Assembly: GCA_028023455.1 (NCBI GenBank)
Contig: JAQFVV010000032.1
Span: 1,242,001 to 1,306,000, forward strand
DNA length: 64,000 nucleotides
Origin: Epiperipatus broadwayi
Taxonomy: Eukaryota > Onychophora > Udeonychophora > Euonychophora > Peripatidae
Reading direction: 5' to 3'
Shown: one piece after another, positions 24,671 through 37,629 of the stretch
Layout: every line of letters begins with the position of its first letter
Numbering within the stretch: position 1 is the first letter of the stretch
Made by a program: the position numbers and the translations under genes
The notes under the pieces: generated by a model
Told to the model about the DNA's origin: nothing
Database searches by the model: none
What the model saw: the letters and a program-made list of their open reading frames with translations, nothing else

Positions 24671-25664
24671 GAAAGTGAAAATTGATATCGATAAATATAA
24701 ATTACTGGGAAGAATATTAATTTTGACATTTTATGATAGCCTCACGCTCCTTGGAAATGATAGATAATTGAGTTAAATTCCTATATTCAAACTTAGGTTA
24801 GTCACGCATTGTTGGTTTGTAGTAAATAATAACTATTCATGAAATAAATTGTTTTATTCTAAATTATGTCAATCCATGTTGTATAACTTGCATATTGTCA
24901 TAATATTTTCTTAGCTTTATTTTGCTGGATTATTACATAAGTCAACTTAAACACTATTTTATGTATACATAAAATTTATTTATGTGAAATAAATTTTATA
25001 GCTGTTGCAGATTATTGCAAAGAGATAAATATAAGGATATATCTTGCTGATTTCAAAATAGCTTTGAAAATAAAATATATATTTATTTAGTATAATAATT
25101 GTGAATTATTTGATCAATGCAAAAGGAAATTTTGGTGTCCATCTCTGTGAGCATGAACAACCTAAATATTATGTAATAAGTTATTAATCTTGCCATGTTG
25201 GCATGGTGCCTTGTATTTATACAATTATAAATTTTGCCAACCGGTAAGTTCATGTGTTAACATAACTTACATTGAGTGAGATTCAAACGCAAGCAAATAT
25301 TTAAAAGAGAGAAAATCATACTTTGCTTTGGCTTTCTGTTATACTTTGTATTATCAATTTACTAATAAAGATTTTTAGTCAATTCCAGGTGCAAAGAGAA
25401 CAGATGGAAAGTGGCAAAAGAAGTGAAGGCACGGTAATTTTTAAATATATTTTGTGTTATAGAATTAATAGTTAATAATTTTATAATATATAGCTTAAAT
25501 GATATAGGCAGATTCAAGTAGTGAGAAGAGTAGGCATAAATAATAAAGTGTTAGGCATCATATAAGTTAGGCAGGGCAGGAAGAAAGTAGTAGGTATGGT
25601 GGAAAATGGTGGTATAGAGGCGATTGGGGAAAAGGGATAGGCGAATAACCCATAGCAAATAATA
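24671..25664 (+). other. Leader of element 2 with a possible small exon
   Basis: Mostly AT-rich, with no gene supported. Positions 25389-25433 read as a 45-base open segment (VQREQMESGKRSEGT) bounded by a pyrimidine-rich stretch ending in CAG and by GGTAATTT, so it could be a small exon upstream of the gag-like frame. No matching acceptor with the right phase could be assigned downstream. Confidence 0.3.
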
Positions 25665-28563
25665 ATGAGTCATAGAGTTAGCGATATCAACAAAATGAAC
25701 AATAATAATTATCAGTTATTTATGATGATGCAGAGCTTTTTAAAGGAATAAAAGAAAGAAGCTGAAGAATGAAAGAAACAAGCTGAAGAACAGAAGAAAG
25801 AAGCTGAAAAATTACAGAAGAAAGAAGCTGAAGAACGGAAGAAAGAAGCAGAAGAATGGAAGTAAGAAGCTGAAGAATTCTGAAAGATGATGCAGGGTTT
25901 ATTAGAAAAGCAAGATGAAAGTCATCAGAAGATGGAAGAATGGAGGGAGCAAAATCATGTAAAAAGATCACTTGCTGTCAAAGAGATGAAAGTAGAATAT
26001 CCACAACAGAACATGATAAAGCATGAGGAACAATTAGGAGATTTCCAAGTAGTCCAAGGAGAAATTAGTGATCATCTTTATGAGCCAGATAATAAGGCTA
26101 AATATGAGTATGAAATGTCTAAAAATGAGGTTAAGGACATGTTTCAAGAAACTCAGACAAAAATACAACTGGATTTTAAAGACTCTGAAAAGAATGATTT
26201 AAATATGAAAGGTCTGGATTCTCTTATGACACAAAAATGTGAAACTGATTTGAACTATCAGGAAAATATGATTAAAGAAACTGATAGAAATGCTACTAAT
26301 GTTGAAACATTACCTAAAGATATAACTTTATGTGATGAAAATATTTCTACTCAGGATTCCTTTTTGTCTGATGAAAAGCTTGATTCTAGTTATCTTTTGA
26401 AGGCAGAAGAAACAAACAGGATGGAATCATCTAAATTGTATGTTCCAACAGAAGTCCAAAGAGATTCTTTATTGGAATATCAGTCTAAAAATGTTGAAAA
26501 GTTTATAGATCCACTCTATAATCCAGATAATCAATCAAATTGTGAAACTTTGATTGATACCTCCATCAATAAATCTGTTACAGTTAGTCAGATTTATCAA
26601 AAAGAAGAAATTTCATTTGATTCTAACACAGTACCTGATGAAAACCAAATTCAGCCATTTATTTTGAATTCTTTCAGCAATGATAAGTCGACAAGATGTT
26701 TAGATTCTGTAATGGATTTGCATGAAGATTTATCAATTAATGAAGAGACTGAGCCTAAATCTTGTGTTAATGATAGAATTGCTGGAATAATGGATAGTGA
26801 TAGAATTATTTTTCATGTTGAAAACAAGTTTGAAGGTAGTTCTAATGATATTCCATATTTTAATAATGCTTTGTTAAATAAATGTTGTAAAAATGTATTG
26901 ACTGATAAGCAGTTTGATAAAAGTAATTGTAAAGTTCAAGCATTAGATAACAGAAATGAAGAGCTACCTTTTCACAAAAGTGATTCTCTTTTAACAGATA
27001 AAATTGAACCGGGTGTCTTTTTATCTGAATGTGCTTCAAAATCTTTTGAAAGTCTTAATAAAGAGTTTTCAAATAAAAATATAATGTTTGAAGAAACACA
27101 TGACTGTTTATCAAAACAAACATTTTCTGAAAAGCAATGTATAAGTTGTGGAAAAAGAAAACTCATGCCAAATGATTATTTTACTTTTACTGCTCAGAAT
27201 TTTAAGAAAAGAAGGTGTAATAAGTTAAATACCAAAACAGATGATATAAAAATGGCAACTTATTTAAATGGTTTTATCAAAGTTGATAAGAACATAAATA
27301 TTTCAATAACTAATGATATTGAAATGACAACTGGTGTAAATAATGTTAAAACTGGCAAGAAATGTCTGCAGGAAACTATCATCTCTGATAAAGAAAATGA
27401 CAAGGTTCCTCCAAACATTGTTAACATTCAACATTGTCAATTGATATCTGAGAAAACTAGTGATTTTTATAAATTAGATAATCCTTCAATCAGAAATGAT
27501 ATGGAATTTGCTTCTTGCTTGTCTAACAAAATTGGTGATGAAAGCTAAATTAAATTATATTACTCATAATCATGAAAAGGATTCAGTTGTGAATATTACT
27601 GAAATGGATTCTCAGAACAAGATGAATTTTAGTGATTCTTTAAATAAAGGTGATATGGAAATAACTACTTGTTTGCCTAATGTAGTTGATGTTAATGAAA
27701 TGCATATGGATTTGAACTATTTGGTGCATGATAGTGAAAATACCATTGAAGTAGATTCTCCAGATGAAGTAAATAGAAGTAATATAGAAATAAATTCTCA
27801 TTAATTTGGTTGTGATACAGTTGAAAAGCAAATTGAAGTGAATTGTCATTCTGGAAAGATTGAGAAAAATCTAGTTTCAAATATTAGTGAACTCCATTCT
27901 AAGAATATAAATTCTAGTTGGAATGTAGCATCTACAATGAAAATAGAAAATTATGTTAATAATTCATTCTCTTTGGATTCAAAATTGATTTTACTAAACA
28001 CTAAAGAGATGGATGTTATAGTTACTAATAATTTTGAAAAGAAACTTATGAGTAAAGAAACAATTCCATTTTTGATTAAAAATGATAAACTTTCTTTGAT
28101 CAGTAAACAAGAGTCTGATTGTTTTTCCAGAGTCCAAGATATTGATATGAAGATAGCAGAGTGTATTGATGAAGTTTCTATAGGACAGATTCCTGTTAAT
28201 AAGGCAATCAAAACTAAGAGTATTCATGATAAAGAAAACTTTCGAATTCCTGTTAATAAATCTATCAAAACTGCTATAGATAAAGAAAATGCTTGTGCAT
28301 TTATTTCTACTATTGAAAAGTATGAAGAGGTAAAGATTCATGAAATGAATTTATTTATTGCTGAACATATTGATCCTGCAACCAATAAGAATATCATCTT
28401 TAGTGGTAGTAATAATGTTTTTGAGATGGAGATGATTACAAACCCAATATTAGATAAACCTAAAATTTTTAGAAATATTAGTTATAGTGATACAGAGATT
28501 TGTAAATCCTTACTGGACAAGAGTATTTGTATCCATCAAAGATATAACCATCAACATGCTTGA
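25665..28563 (+). pseudogene. Broken gag-like coiled-coil gene of element 2
   Basis: The frame starts near 25665 (MSHRVSDINK) and runs into repeats of KKEAEE. It is interrupted in frame by four stops at 25749, 25770, 25863 and 25881. It is then open from 25887 to 27548 (553 codons), shifts by one base near 27540, continues to a TAA at 27802, and resumes in the same frame to 28563. The N-terminal part is K/E/Q-rich heptads with MMQ-L-- blocks (MMQSFLKE, MMQGLLEK), which look like the coiled-coil start of an LTR-element gag. The rest is a long acidic, N/S/K-rich protein with recurring short phrases such as DKEN and VNKxIKT. No zinc knuckle or enzyme motif was seen. The family is unknown. The breaks show that this copy is dead. 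Confidence 0.6.
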
Positions 28564-28589
28564 TTAAAATTAGCCCACATAGCAAAAAT

Positions 28590-28800
28590 TAGGGTAAGAA
28601 AGAGACATATTCCTCATCATAAAATTTGTGTAGATCAGATGTGGGTTAAGGTTTCCAAGTATAATAATGTTGCATGCCAATTAAAGTTGTATATACCACC
28701 CAACCCAGGAAAAGAATAGTAAAAAGTGTTTTGAGATTGATAGGACAGCATAATGCATCAGAACAGACCATTGATTTTCAAAAAGACTTAAGAGAATAGG
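28590..28800 (+). pseudogene. Doubtful remnant of pol C-terminus in element 2
   Basis: A short open stretch near 28613-28717 reads DQMWVKVSKYNNVACQLKL. This vaguely resembles the segment before the GPY/F module of Gypsy integrases (a VWV start followed by a K-L-P region). About 50 bp later MHQNRPLIF could be a decayed version of the closing HRNRLKPF-like block. Stops interrupt it. The position (just before the 3' LTR) fits, but the match is weak. Confidence 0.25.
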
Positions 28801-29000
28801 GAGATCCCAATTAGTACATTGTGATTAGAATTCCATGAAGTGAGGCATACAAAAGAGTAGTGGGGAATAGACAAACTAATTCATTATTATTAAGTTGACC
28901 ATGTGTTTCTTTGCCACTTGGAATAACAATTTTTAAAGGTATAAGTAAAATCATTTTTTTAAAACAATTTTTTTTGTTTGTTCCTCTAATTACGGGAATG
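28801..29000 (+). other. 3' end of element 2 interior
   Basis: No coding frame. A strong polypurine tract is not visible; the bases before the 3' LTR read TACGGGAATG, a weak candidate at best. Confidence 0.4.
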
Positions 29001-31772
29001 TGAAGTGGTAAATCTGTAGTACATATTTAACTTCACTGCCTGATGACATTACATACCTTTAAAGTAGGGTTTGAACCAGTTTATATGTTTATTTGGTCAT
29101 CCAGGAATGTTAAGCACACACATATACACATATCACTTCCACCCTGTTTATTCAAAATGGTTATGTATAACCAGTTGAATTATTATTTTAGCTTAAGTAT
29201 ATTTTATTTCCAAGCTTGTAAATTCCCTTCACTTAGATAATTGTGTATGTGCGTATATGTATTATAGATATAAAAATAAATACAATTAATGTAGAGCTAA
29301 AGCAAATGCCAGAAAATTCTAAAAAGTATTATTACAATTTAAAAATGTCATTCTCATTTAACTATTTCAAGTCAAACCAAAAATCATATTTTAAAGTTAT
29401 TTGCAATTTTAAAAATACGTTTAAATAATGCTTTCTGGAACGTATTGTTTACATCTTCCAATATTGCTAAATTTCAAGTATAGGAGGAGCAGAAGTTCTA
29501 GGAACATGCAAAAGGAGTTCAAATCACTCTTCTCTCTCATATTCGTTTAGAGAGTGGAAACAAAATGAACTGTGAGTAAAAACAATTTGCCTCCCTGATC
29601 TTAAATCGTCTCTGTCCTGCCTTCCTGCCATGCCATCGCTACTTGAGAACTGTTATGTTTAACTGTGAAAGAACTATTGGAAGATGTTTACCATTATTTT
29701 GTCAATATTCTGCCTTTGCGTCCAAACTTCGTGTTTTTATGCTAAATGGCCACCATAAATACTAAAGGTAATCCGTTTTGCCGAAGAATGAACTCTTAAT
29801 TCTCCTCACTTCACTTCTTTCCTAAATCTTAATTGTAATCATAATGTAATTTTATTTATTTGGTAACTGACTATAAACTTAATTATCATTAAATTTGTGA
29901 TTTTCTCTCTTAAGTTTTAAACTTGTTCTTTGAAACGCTAAGCACAGAATTATGTACTTTAAATCTATCATTAGCTTTTTAAGTTTCACACTCTAATTAT
30001 TTTATTTCATGCGGCAAAACTTATTTTAAATATATATCTTATTAAATTAGTTTTAGTGTGCTAATGTTTTAATCTAGCGAACTTATATTATTTCAATCAT
30101 CATTCCGATATTTTGGAATATTTAAATAGTTAAACGTAAAATTTCTTACTGAACGCTGTTCGCTCGGTTAAATATTTGAAATATATGCTTAATGGCGGAT
30201 TGTTTAAAAATTATATTATGGCATAAGATAAACCTTTTGTTGTTGTCACTATCGATATTTAAATGCATTTTATCTTCTTAAAATAAATTTGATTATTAAT
30301 ATATTTTAATAACTATTTATTATTTATACGCCATTAAGAGTTAAATTGCTTATAATATATTGTCGTTTAAAATACTTGGACTTGTTAAATAGGAAATAAT
30401 ATTTTCCCTCTTCTATATTCGACATCCTAAATTTATTAAAGTTATACGTACGATGCTGAGTGGGTTATTATTTTATCATGGCGTTACGCATGCTATTATT
30501 GCTTTATTTAAGCTTAAATTATTTCATTAGTCATTTAAGACTTAAGCCATATTCGCGTTGCTTACTTATGATAGCATTTTAAAGAATTATATTTTGCTTT
30601 ATCATATTTACTCATCCGAACTCCGGATTTTCTTCACGTAACTCGTATAGGAATGAGGTTTGGTATAACCCATCTCAGGATAAACATTAGAGTATTAAGG
30701 CTCTGCATGTGAAACATTGGAGGGCATGCCATGGAATCCTTACCACTCATATTTTTGAATATCGCCTTGTGATAAATACAAGCGGAATCATATATGTGAT
30801 AAAGCCTTCCAGTCCAAAGACGGACATCTTCTCCATTTTAAACGCTGTCATTATAGTTAGCACTGTGAGTTCTTTTATGTGTAATTCTCATATTATCTAT
30901 AAGACGTGGTGCAGTGATGTTTGTAAACCACTCATTTATAATTTATCGAATATTTTAGGATTGTCACAGTAAAACTTATTAGGTTAACCCATTCCTCATT
31001 TGTACAGGCCCAAATATGCTCATAAACGATAAATTATTAACTATCATATCAAGAGTAAACCTCTCTTTAGAGATGAATTTGTAAATGTCCTTATCATTAC
31101 TTAAAGTAATGATCTACCGCATTGATAACATTAATTTATTATTATACTATAACTCATTAGCATACTAAATCAGTTGCTTATATGCAAAGTAATAACCGCA
31201 TTAAATCTGTGCTATGTTTTCTAATGTAAATTAAATTGTTTATATTTATTAAATTATTATGTTTTAATAATTACTCATGCATTGTGTCTTACTGACTCTC
31301 ACTCATTGAATCCCATTTAATATTTATAATAGTGTTAGTAATATTTAGAAGTTATAACTGATTATTTTAAATGGACATTTATCTCTGGGTTGTTCTGTCT
31401 TTGCTCATTCTGGATGGATACTATTTTATAATTCATGTTTCTTTTGCAATGCTAGCTGTGTGCAATTCATTTAAAATTTATAAATTTTCCCTTTATATAA
31501 GATATTTGATTGAGCCAAGATTTGATATTATTTATTTACATTAATTACCCTATAGATCTCATGTTTCTCTGCTGTGTCTCTGGGACCAGAATGAATAAAA
31601 TTTCATGTTATCATCAGAAGTGTTGTTTATAATGTTATAGTTTTAGAGAAGAGCAAATAGGGCAGAATTCATGATTGCTCCTGACCTGTGTATCTCAGGC
31701 ATGAGTGGATTTAGGGTACTTTTGCTTAGATTCTAAACCTTGTTAAATGAACATACAATGTTGACTAGTACA
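29001..31772 (+). repeat. 3' LTR of element 2 (2772 bp)
   Basis: Direct repeat of 20968-23736 with the same TG start and ACA end. It is followed by ATAC. It retains CG at many positions where the 5' copy has TG or CA, and the reverse also occurs (for example near 30715 and 31084), so both copies have decayed independently after insertion. Confidence 0.9.
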
Positions 31773-34369
31773 ATACGATTAAATATTAAGTCATTAGCTA
31801 AATTTGTAGTAATGTGCATGAAACAAAATGTGGAACAAAAATCATCATCACATTTTTATATAATAAATGAAGCTGTAGGGCACCCAAGTTTAAACCCTAC
31901 AAGATCCAGTTCTAAAAGCTTAAGACAGAGAGAGAGTGGGGCAACAGTTTTATTCTTTATTTGTATGTGTGTTGATAAAAACTCAAACAAATAGTAGTAC
32001 ACACATTTAATAGTTAATTTTTTTGTTAAAAATTAAAGTTATAACTTGTTACACATATATAGGCAGTGTATGTGTGAGCTATTTAATTGTTTTATATTTC
32101 AAATATTAAACATTTTAAATTTCTTTAAAGCTAACCTACACTTGCTAAATTTTAATATCTTATTCTATACTTCTATTTTTGCTTTTCTATAATTGTAATT
32201 TGGATTTAAAAGCTAAGGATTTAATTTTAAATATTAGGGTTATAATTACTAAGCTAGCAACTGGATTATTTAATGTCAGTTTATACATAATTTGAATGAG
32301 TGTGTGTGTACATCGCATACATAAACTACATTTTTATTTATTAAATATTGAAAGAAAAAGAAGAAAATCTGTTAATTTTTTTTTACTCAACAATTTTGTA
32401 TTATATGGGTTGTTTTCTGTTGAAAAACTTAGAGACGATGAGAGAAGTCTAATATTGAAAATGTCTCATCTTAAGATCAAAATAAAGAAGCTAAAATTTG
32501 AGATGTTACATGGGTGTAAAAAAGAATTAAGACTATTTTTTCCTTCAAGACAAAAGTTTGTCTAAAAATCAGGATAGTGAGATTTTTAGTACTATCTAGC
32601 TAAAAAATGATTTGGTTGAAAATAAGTTATAAATCTAATTAAAAGAGGTGGCCAAAAATAGAAAAAAAAGATCGAATATAAAAGCAGTCTGGAAAATCAG
32701 TTGATATTGTTATAGAGACTTTTAAAATATTGAAACTAGAAAAGACAAGGATTTTTAATTCGACCCGATATCCTTTTTTAAATCATTTTTTTAATATAAC
32801 GTTTTGAAGCTTAAAAATATAAGGATGTCAGGCTAAATATATATATATATATATGTCTCATCATGGGGCTTTTTCCAGACCACCTTGGAGCCAGATTATC
32901 ATATAGGAAAGAAAAGATGCCTTATCTGAAATATAATATTCTACACCTTTCGACTGACCGAAAGAAATAAGATGTTTTTAAATAGAAAGAAGAAAACATT
33001 CACCGGCATTTGAAGGCAATCAGAAAAAAATGAGTAATCTACTGACAAATATTAAATCATCAAGTCCAATTAATTGTTCCTGTAACTAAGTTTAAACCCA
33101 AACAAAATTATAAATGTGAAAACAACTGCTATACTTCATCCACTAAAAGAATTACGCTTGACACGAAGAGAGGAAAAGTTCATAAAATGTTTTCCTAATT
33201 GTCCACTAAAGCAAAGAACTTCAATAGGATCATCATCATCAAATAATTATACACCTCAAGAAAGATTGTTCCAAAGGAAATGGAAATGGTAGCTGCAAAA
33301 TATAGATGATAAACAAGATAAATTTGAATTATTGGAAGTCACTACAAAGAATAGAACTGGTAATATAATTTTTTTATATATATATTTTCTTTATGATATC
33401 AGAGACTTAGAGAACTTTTAAAACAACCAAGATCAATTGAAACCCAGAATTTCTTAATAATGGTAAACATAGGCTTCATTAATGATTTTATATGTACTAA
33501 AATTATGATTGTCTATTAACTTAAAGTTATGAAATGTTATTAATATGTAACATATTTTTTGTTATTGTTATTTTGTTTTAAATAATATTTTTGTTATTAT
33601 GGGGATAAAGCATGCACATACATAATATAATACTTGTTGCATATATGTAATTGTGTGTGAATGTAAAACAATAGGCAATATTAGGAATATTAGAGTATTG
33701 TGTTTTAAGTTAAAGTATAGCATTTCAGAGGGTAGAAGGGAAAGGGAGAAAAATAATTTAAAACTTGTTTTTAAAACTTGCTCTTTCCAATTTTACTAAC
33801 ATTTATTTTTTGTCATTCTACTTTACATGTTAGATTTATAAAAGTATGTGTGCCAATGAGTGAATACTTTTTTTTGTTTATAAAATATTTTCTGGTGAAG
33901 TGAGAATCTTAGCAAATTTGACATCTAATTTAATATAAAATTATACCAGTTGCGGGAAAGGGGGAAGAATTTAAAATTAATGTTATGATTTTAAAACAGT
34001 CGATTATGATTATTGTTGTTATTGTTAATATCAATTTTCATGTAGATATAGAAATTTTTATGTATATGTTAGAAAAGCAGCAATAAATATTAGTTTATTT
34101 TATTAAACAAGGTGTATATATTTCATTAAGAGTAGTCTTTATTAAGTGTGATTATTCATCATCAAAGGGAATATTAGCTATTTAAGTTCCAATTAGATAT
34201 ACTAAAATTAAGCAATAATTATGAATTTCTTTATAAAAATTAGGTTTATGATTAGGGTTAGTCCTAAAGCTGTGGTTAACCATTATCGTTATCATTATCA
34301 TCATCGTTCTCATCACGTTTTAATTAATGAGCTGTTTAAATGTTTAAAGGCCATAAATAAATATTGCTT
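31773..34369. other. AT-rich stretch with no recognisable gene
   Basis: Open frames of 84 (31740-31994, which crosses the LTR edge) and 89 codons (32296-32565) have no recognisable features. A TA run is at about 32837-32854. Nothing else was seen. Confidence 0.5.
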
Positions 34370-35304
34370 TCTTCTTCTTCTTCTTCTTCTTCTTCTTCTT
34401 CTTCTTCTTCTTCTTCTTCTTCTTCTTCTTCTTCTTCTTCTTCTTCTTCTTCTTCTTCTTCTTCTTCTTCTTCTTCTTCTTCTTCTTCTTCTTCTTCTTC
34501 TTCTTCTTCTTCTTCTTCTTCTTCTTCTTCTTCTTCTTCTTCTTCTTCTTCTTCTTCTTCTTCTTCTTCTTCTTCTTCTTCTTCTTCTTCTTCTTCTTCT
34601 TCTTCTTCTTCTTCTTCTTCTTCTTCTTCTTCTTCTTCTTCTTCTTCTTCTTCTTCTTCTTCTTCTTCTTCTTCTTCTTCTTCTTCTTCTTCTTCTTCTT
34701 CTTCTTCTTCTTCTTCTTCTTCTTCTTCTTCTTCTTCTTCTTCTTCTTCTTCTTCTTCTTCTTCTTCTTCTTCTTCTTCTTCTTCTTCTTCTTCTTCTTC
34801 TTCTTCTTCTTCTTCTTCTTCTTCTTCTTCTTCTTCTTCTTCTTCTTCTTCTTCTTCTTCTTCTTCTTCTTCTTCTTCTTCTTCTTCTTCTTCTTCTTCT
34901 TCTTCTTCTTCTTCTTCTTCTTCTTCTTCTTCTTCTTCTTCTTCTTCTTCTTCTTCTTCTTCTTCTTCTTCTTCTTCTTCTTCTTCTTCTTCTTCTTCTT
35001 CTTCTTCTTCTTCTTCTTCTTCTTCTTCTTCTTCTTCTTCTTCTTCTTCTTCTTCTTCTTCTTCTTCTCTCTCTTCTTCTTCTTCTTCTCCTCCTCCTTC
35101 TTCTTCTTCTTCTTCTTCTTCTTCTTCTTCTTCCTTCTCTCCTTCTTCTTTTCTTTTCTTTTCTTCTTCTTCTTCTTCTTCTTCTTATTATTATTATTAT
35201 TACTTCTTCTCCTTCTTCTTCTTCCTCTTCTTCTTCCTCCTCCTCCTCCCTCCTCCTCCCTCCTCCTCCTCCCCTCCTCCTTCTTCTTCTTCTTCTTCTT
35301 CTCC
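34370..35304 (+). repeat. Giant (TTC)n polypyrimidine tract, about 930 bp
   Basis: About 700 bp of essentially pure TTC repeat (to about 35067) is followed by imperfect C/T-rich repeats (TCC, CTCC), broken by one TTA run at about 35187-35202. All open frames here (poly-Leu, poly-Ser, poly-Arg) are products of the repeat and are not genes. (TTC)n/(GAA)n tracts of this length are known from other systems to form triplex DNA. Confidence 0.97.

Positions 35305-35346
<42 letters not shown>
35305..35346 (+). repeat. (TTA)n microsatellite
   Basis: A short pure TTA run directly follows the polypyrimidine tract, forming a compound microsatellite. Confidence 0.95.
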
Positions 35347-35348
<2 letters not shown>

Positions 35349-35613
35349 ACCACCATTCCATCATCTATTTCATGCAAGGATGAGTGAATTGCCACCCTAA
35401 ATTAATAATAATAATCTGAGCTAGTAAAATTTGTAAAGAAAAATATTGAAACGCATTTATTATGTTGAGATCTAAGAAATGGTTTCTGTCTAATGAATTT
35501 ATATACTCCACTTTAGTTTAAGGATGTTTTATGTTTAACAAAATATTATTGCATACAGTGATATGGGTCGAAAAGGAAAATCCTCCATTTTTATTAAAAA
35601 TAAAGTACCAAAA

Positions 35614-35690
35614 AGGGATTCAAACCCAGTACATGGGAAAAGGTTTTAAGATATAATCATGTCTAGTTCCAGCTAACCTAGTGGCGCCCT
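35614..35690 (-). repeat. tRNA-derived SINE head or tRNA pseudogene
   Basis: On the minus strand, TAGGTTAGCTGG resembles an RNA polymerase III A box. About 45 bases later GGGTTTGAATCCC matches the B box and T-arm consensus, preceded by a TACTGGG half-stem. No complete cloverleaf can be folded and no clear tail or flanking duplication was found, so a decayed SINE is more likely than a working tRNA gene. Confidence 0.5.
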
Positions 35691-35699
35691 GCTAGTCCA

Positions 35700-36860
35700 T
35701 ATTCACTGGTCATTATCTTTAATATGCACTTGACATCCGGCCAAGAGATGAAAGTGAATAAAATCTACCATCTATATATCTGAGAAGATATTTTATTGAG
35801 TCACCAGTGTACTCATTTGCTTGATTTTTATATACCTGAGTTATAATAGTTTGTTCTGAATAATAATTGCTTATAGTTTGATCTACTTGTTTATTGATGA
35901 TACAATGCCTGCCTAACCAGGATTTGAGATAGGCCAGACACCTTAAATGACTAGTCTCCAGGCGTTATCATCTCTAATTATTGATATTATGATATCTTTG
36001 ACAATCTAATTATAAAAATATGTTTCATTTAATCCAATGTTATTTTAAATATTATGATCTTATACATTATAGACTACTCAGGTATGGTAATGAATCTTTT
36101 GAACCTTTTATTTAAGTTACAATGGCAATATATTTGAGATAGGCATCTTGATGTTTTCATATATTTTTGGCTACAATGCCTTTGGACTCAGATATGGGAA
36201 TATTTATATTTGAATCATTTCTACCTTTATTTATTTATATTTGAATTCTTTTGAGCTATTAATTTATGTTAAATGATATATCTTTGAACACTATAATTAA
36301 GTTACAATGGATGCCCAACTGGGGCTTGATATTTTTCCATATACCTGAGATAAAAAGGAATCTATAGTGTGATGGGAGATGTGTGGTTAAAAAGAAATTT
36401 TTTTTTAGTAAAAAAAATTTTTTTCCCAGTGAAATTTTTTTTTCCTTACAAAATTGTTTTAGTCATATGGTCTTATTTTAGACTTGTATGTGATGATATT
36501 TAGTATGATTTAAATTTTCATTGATGATGATAAAATGGGTACAGTCATAAAACAGTTTAGTTTTTTTTTTCAATTTTGAAAATACATCACAACTTAAGAC
36601 AGTGGTGAAATAATTTTTTAAATATTAGAATGATTTATTGCCAGATAGGACAGGCATAGTAATAGTTATGAATTATTGGATAGTAGTCTCATGTGTGTTT
36701 GGGGAGTTCATTTTGTAGAAAAGTCTATGATTTTGGAGGTTGGATTGGATATTTGATCATTGGAGTTTGATTGGTTACATTGCAGTTTTGATGATGAGTG
36801 GAGAGTTTTGTCATTGCCTTGAGAATGCTATGTATTCATGTACCATGAATGATCAAACAC
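35700..36860. other. AT-rich stretch, faint degenerate repeats only
   Basis: Recurring phrases (ATACCTGAG, GATACAATGCCT or TACAATGCCT, TTGAGATAGGC) hint at an old degenerate tandem repeat between about 35.83 and 36.36 kb. No gene seen. Confidence 0.35.
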
Positions 36861-36879
36861 ATTCACTGCTCCAACCCAA

Positions 36880-37170
36880 TTTATAAGTTATCTTTATTTT
36901 ATCATGAAGCAGTTAACAGCAGTCCTGCCATGATATCAGCCTATAAGTCTCCAAGAGAGAGAGAGAGAGAGAGCATGGCATAGTTTTCCAATCCAGTTTA
37001 TGTTATCCATATTTTATCATGAAGCAGTTACCAGTAGTCCTGCCATGATATCAGCATATAAGCCTCCAAGACAGAGAGCAAGGCTTAGTTTTCTGTACCC
37101 TATAATAAGCAGGGAATCCTTTGATACTTGCCATGTAAGACTCCAAGGGAGAGAGCAAGGAATAGTTTAT
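36880..37170 (+). repeat. Tandem duplication (about 114-bp unit) with GA-rich end
   Basis: TTATCATGAAGCAGTTA, CAGTCCTGCCATGATATCAGC and CTCCAAGAGAGAGA occur at about 36899 and again at about 37014. A third partial copy of the end (CTCCAAGGGAGAGAGCAAGG) is at about 37141. The first copy carries a (GA)n expansion. Confidence 0.75.
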
Positions 37171-37629
37171 CTCTTTTAGCCCCTAAGACTTTAAAGATTT
37201 TATTATTGCAACAGAGTTTGCACCATTCAATCAAGGGTTGTGGTAGTTAATAGTGATCAAATTGGGATGATCTTCTGAGTGCTCGAGATGCATTGTGTGA
37301 TTGCAGTGTGGTGACTGAATAGTTTTATTTGTCTCATAATTGTGAACTGCTAATCATTCTGTGGACTGTCAGTATCTGTCAGATCTCTTGGAGAATAGAT
37401 GGATATATAATTTGGGCTATTGCAGACAGACATGCACTATGTAGATTATTGTTGTGTGATTCATCAAATGAGGGATATTAAATAATAAAAAAATTTGTAT
37501 TTGTAAGGCATAATAGAGCAAGGTGAAAAGCAAATTAGTTTGTCAGTCAGAGGTAGGTGTCAGACAAGTAAGTGATGTGTGCATTCTTGGTGGTCAGGGA
37601 AGCACAGATGGGATATATCTGATTTTAAA

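Larger units (their letters stand above)
20968..31772 (+). mobile_element. Element 2: long-LTR retrotransposon with broken gag-like frame
   Basis: LTRs of 2769 and 2772 bp start TGAAGTGGTAAATC and end GTACA. They flank a 5264-bp interior. ATAC is duplicated on both sides (20964-20967 and 31773-31776). The interior starts with a TTGGCGACC-type primer site and holds a long plus-strand frame with several stops and a frameshift. No RT, RNase H or integrase core is visible, only a doubtful pol tail near 28.6-28.8 kb. The LTRs differ at many more sites than those of element 1, often by CpG to TpG or CpA changes, so this insertion is older. It is probably also non-autonomous. Confidence 0.88.

Noticed and set aside
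34221-35395. Long frames of poly-Leu, poly-Ser and poly-Arg
   Set aside because: They are the reading frames of a (TTC)n microsatellite on both strands.
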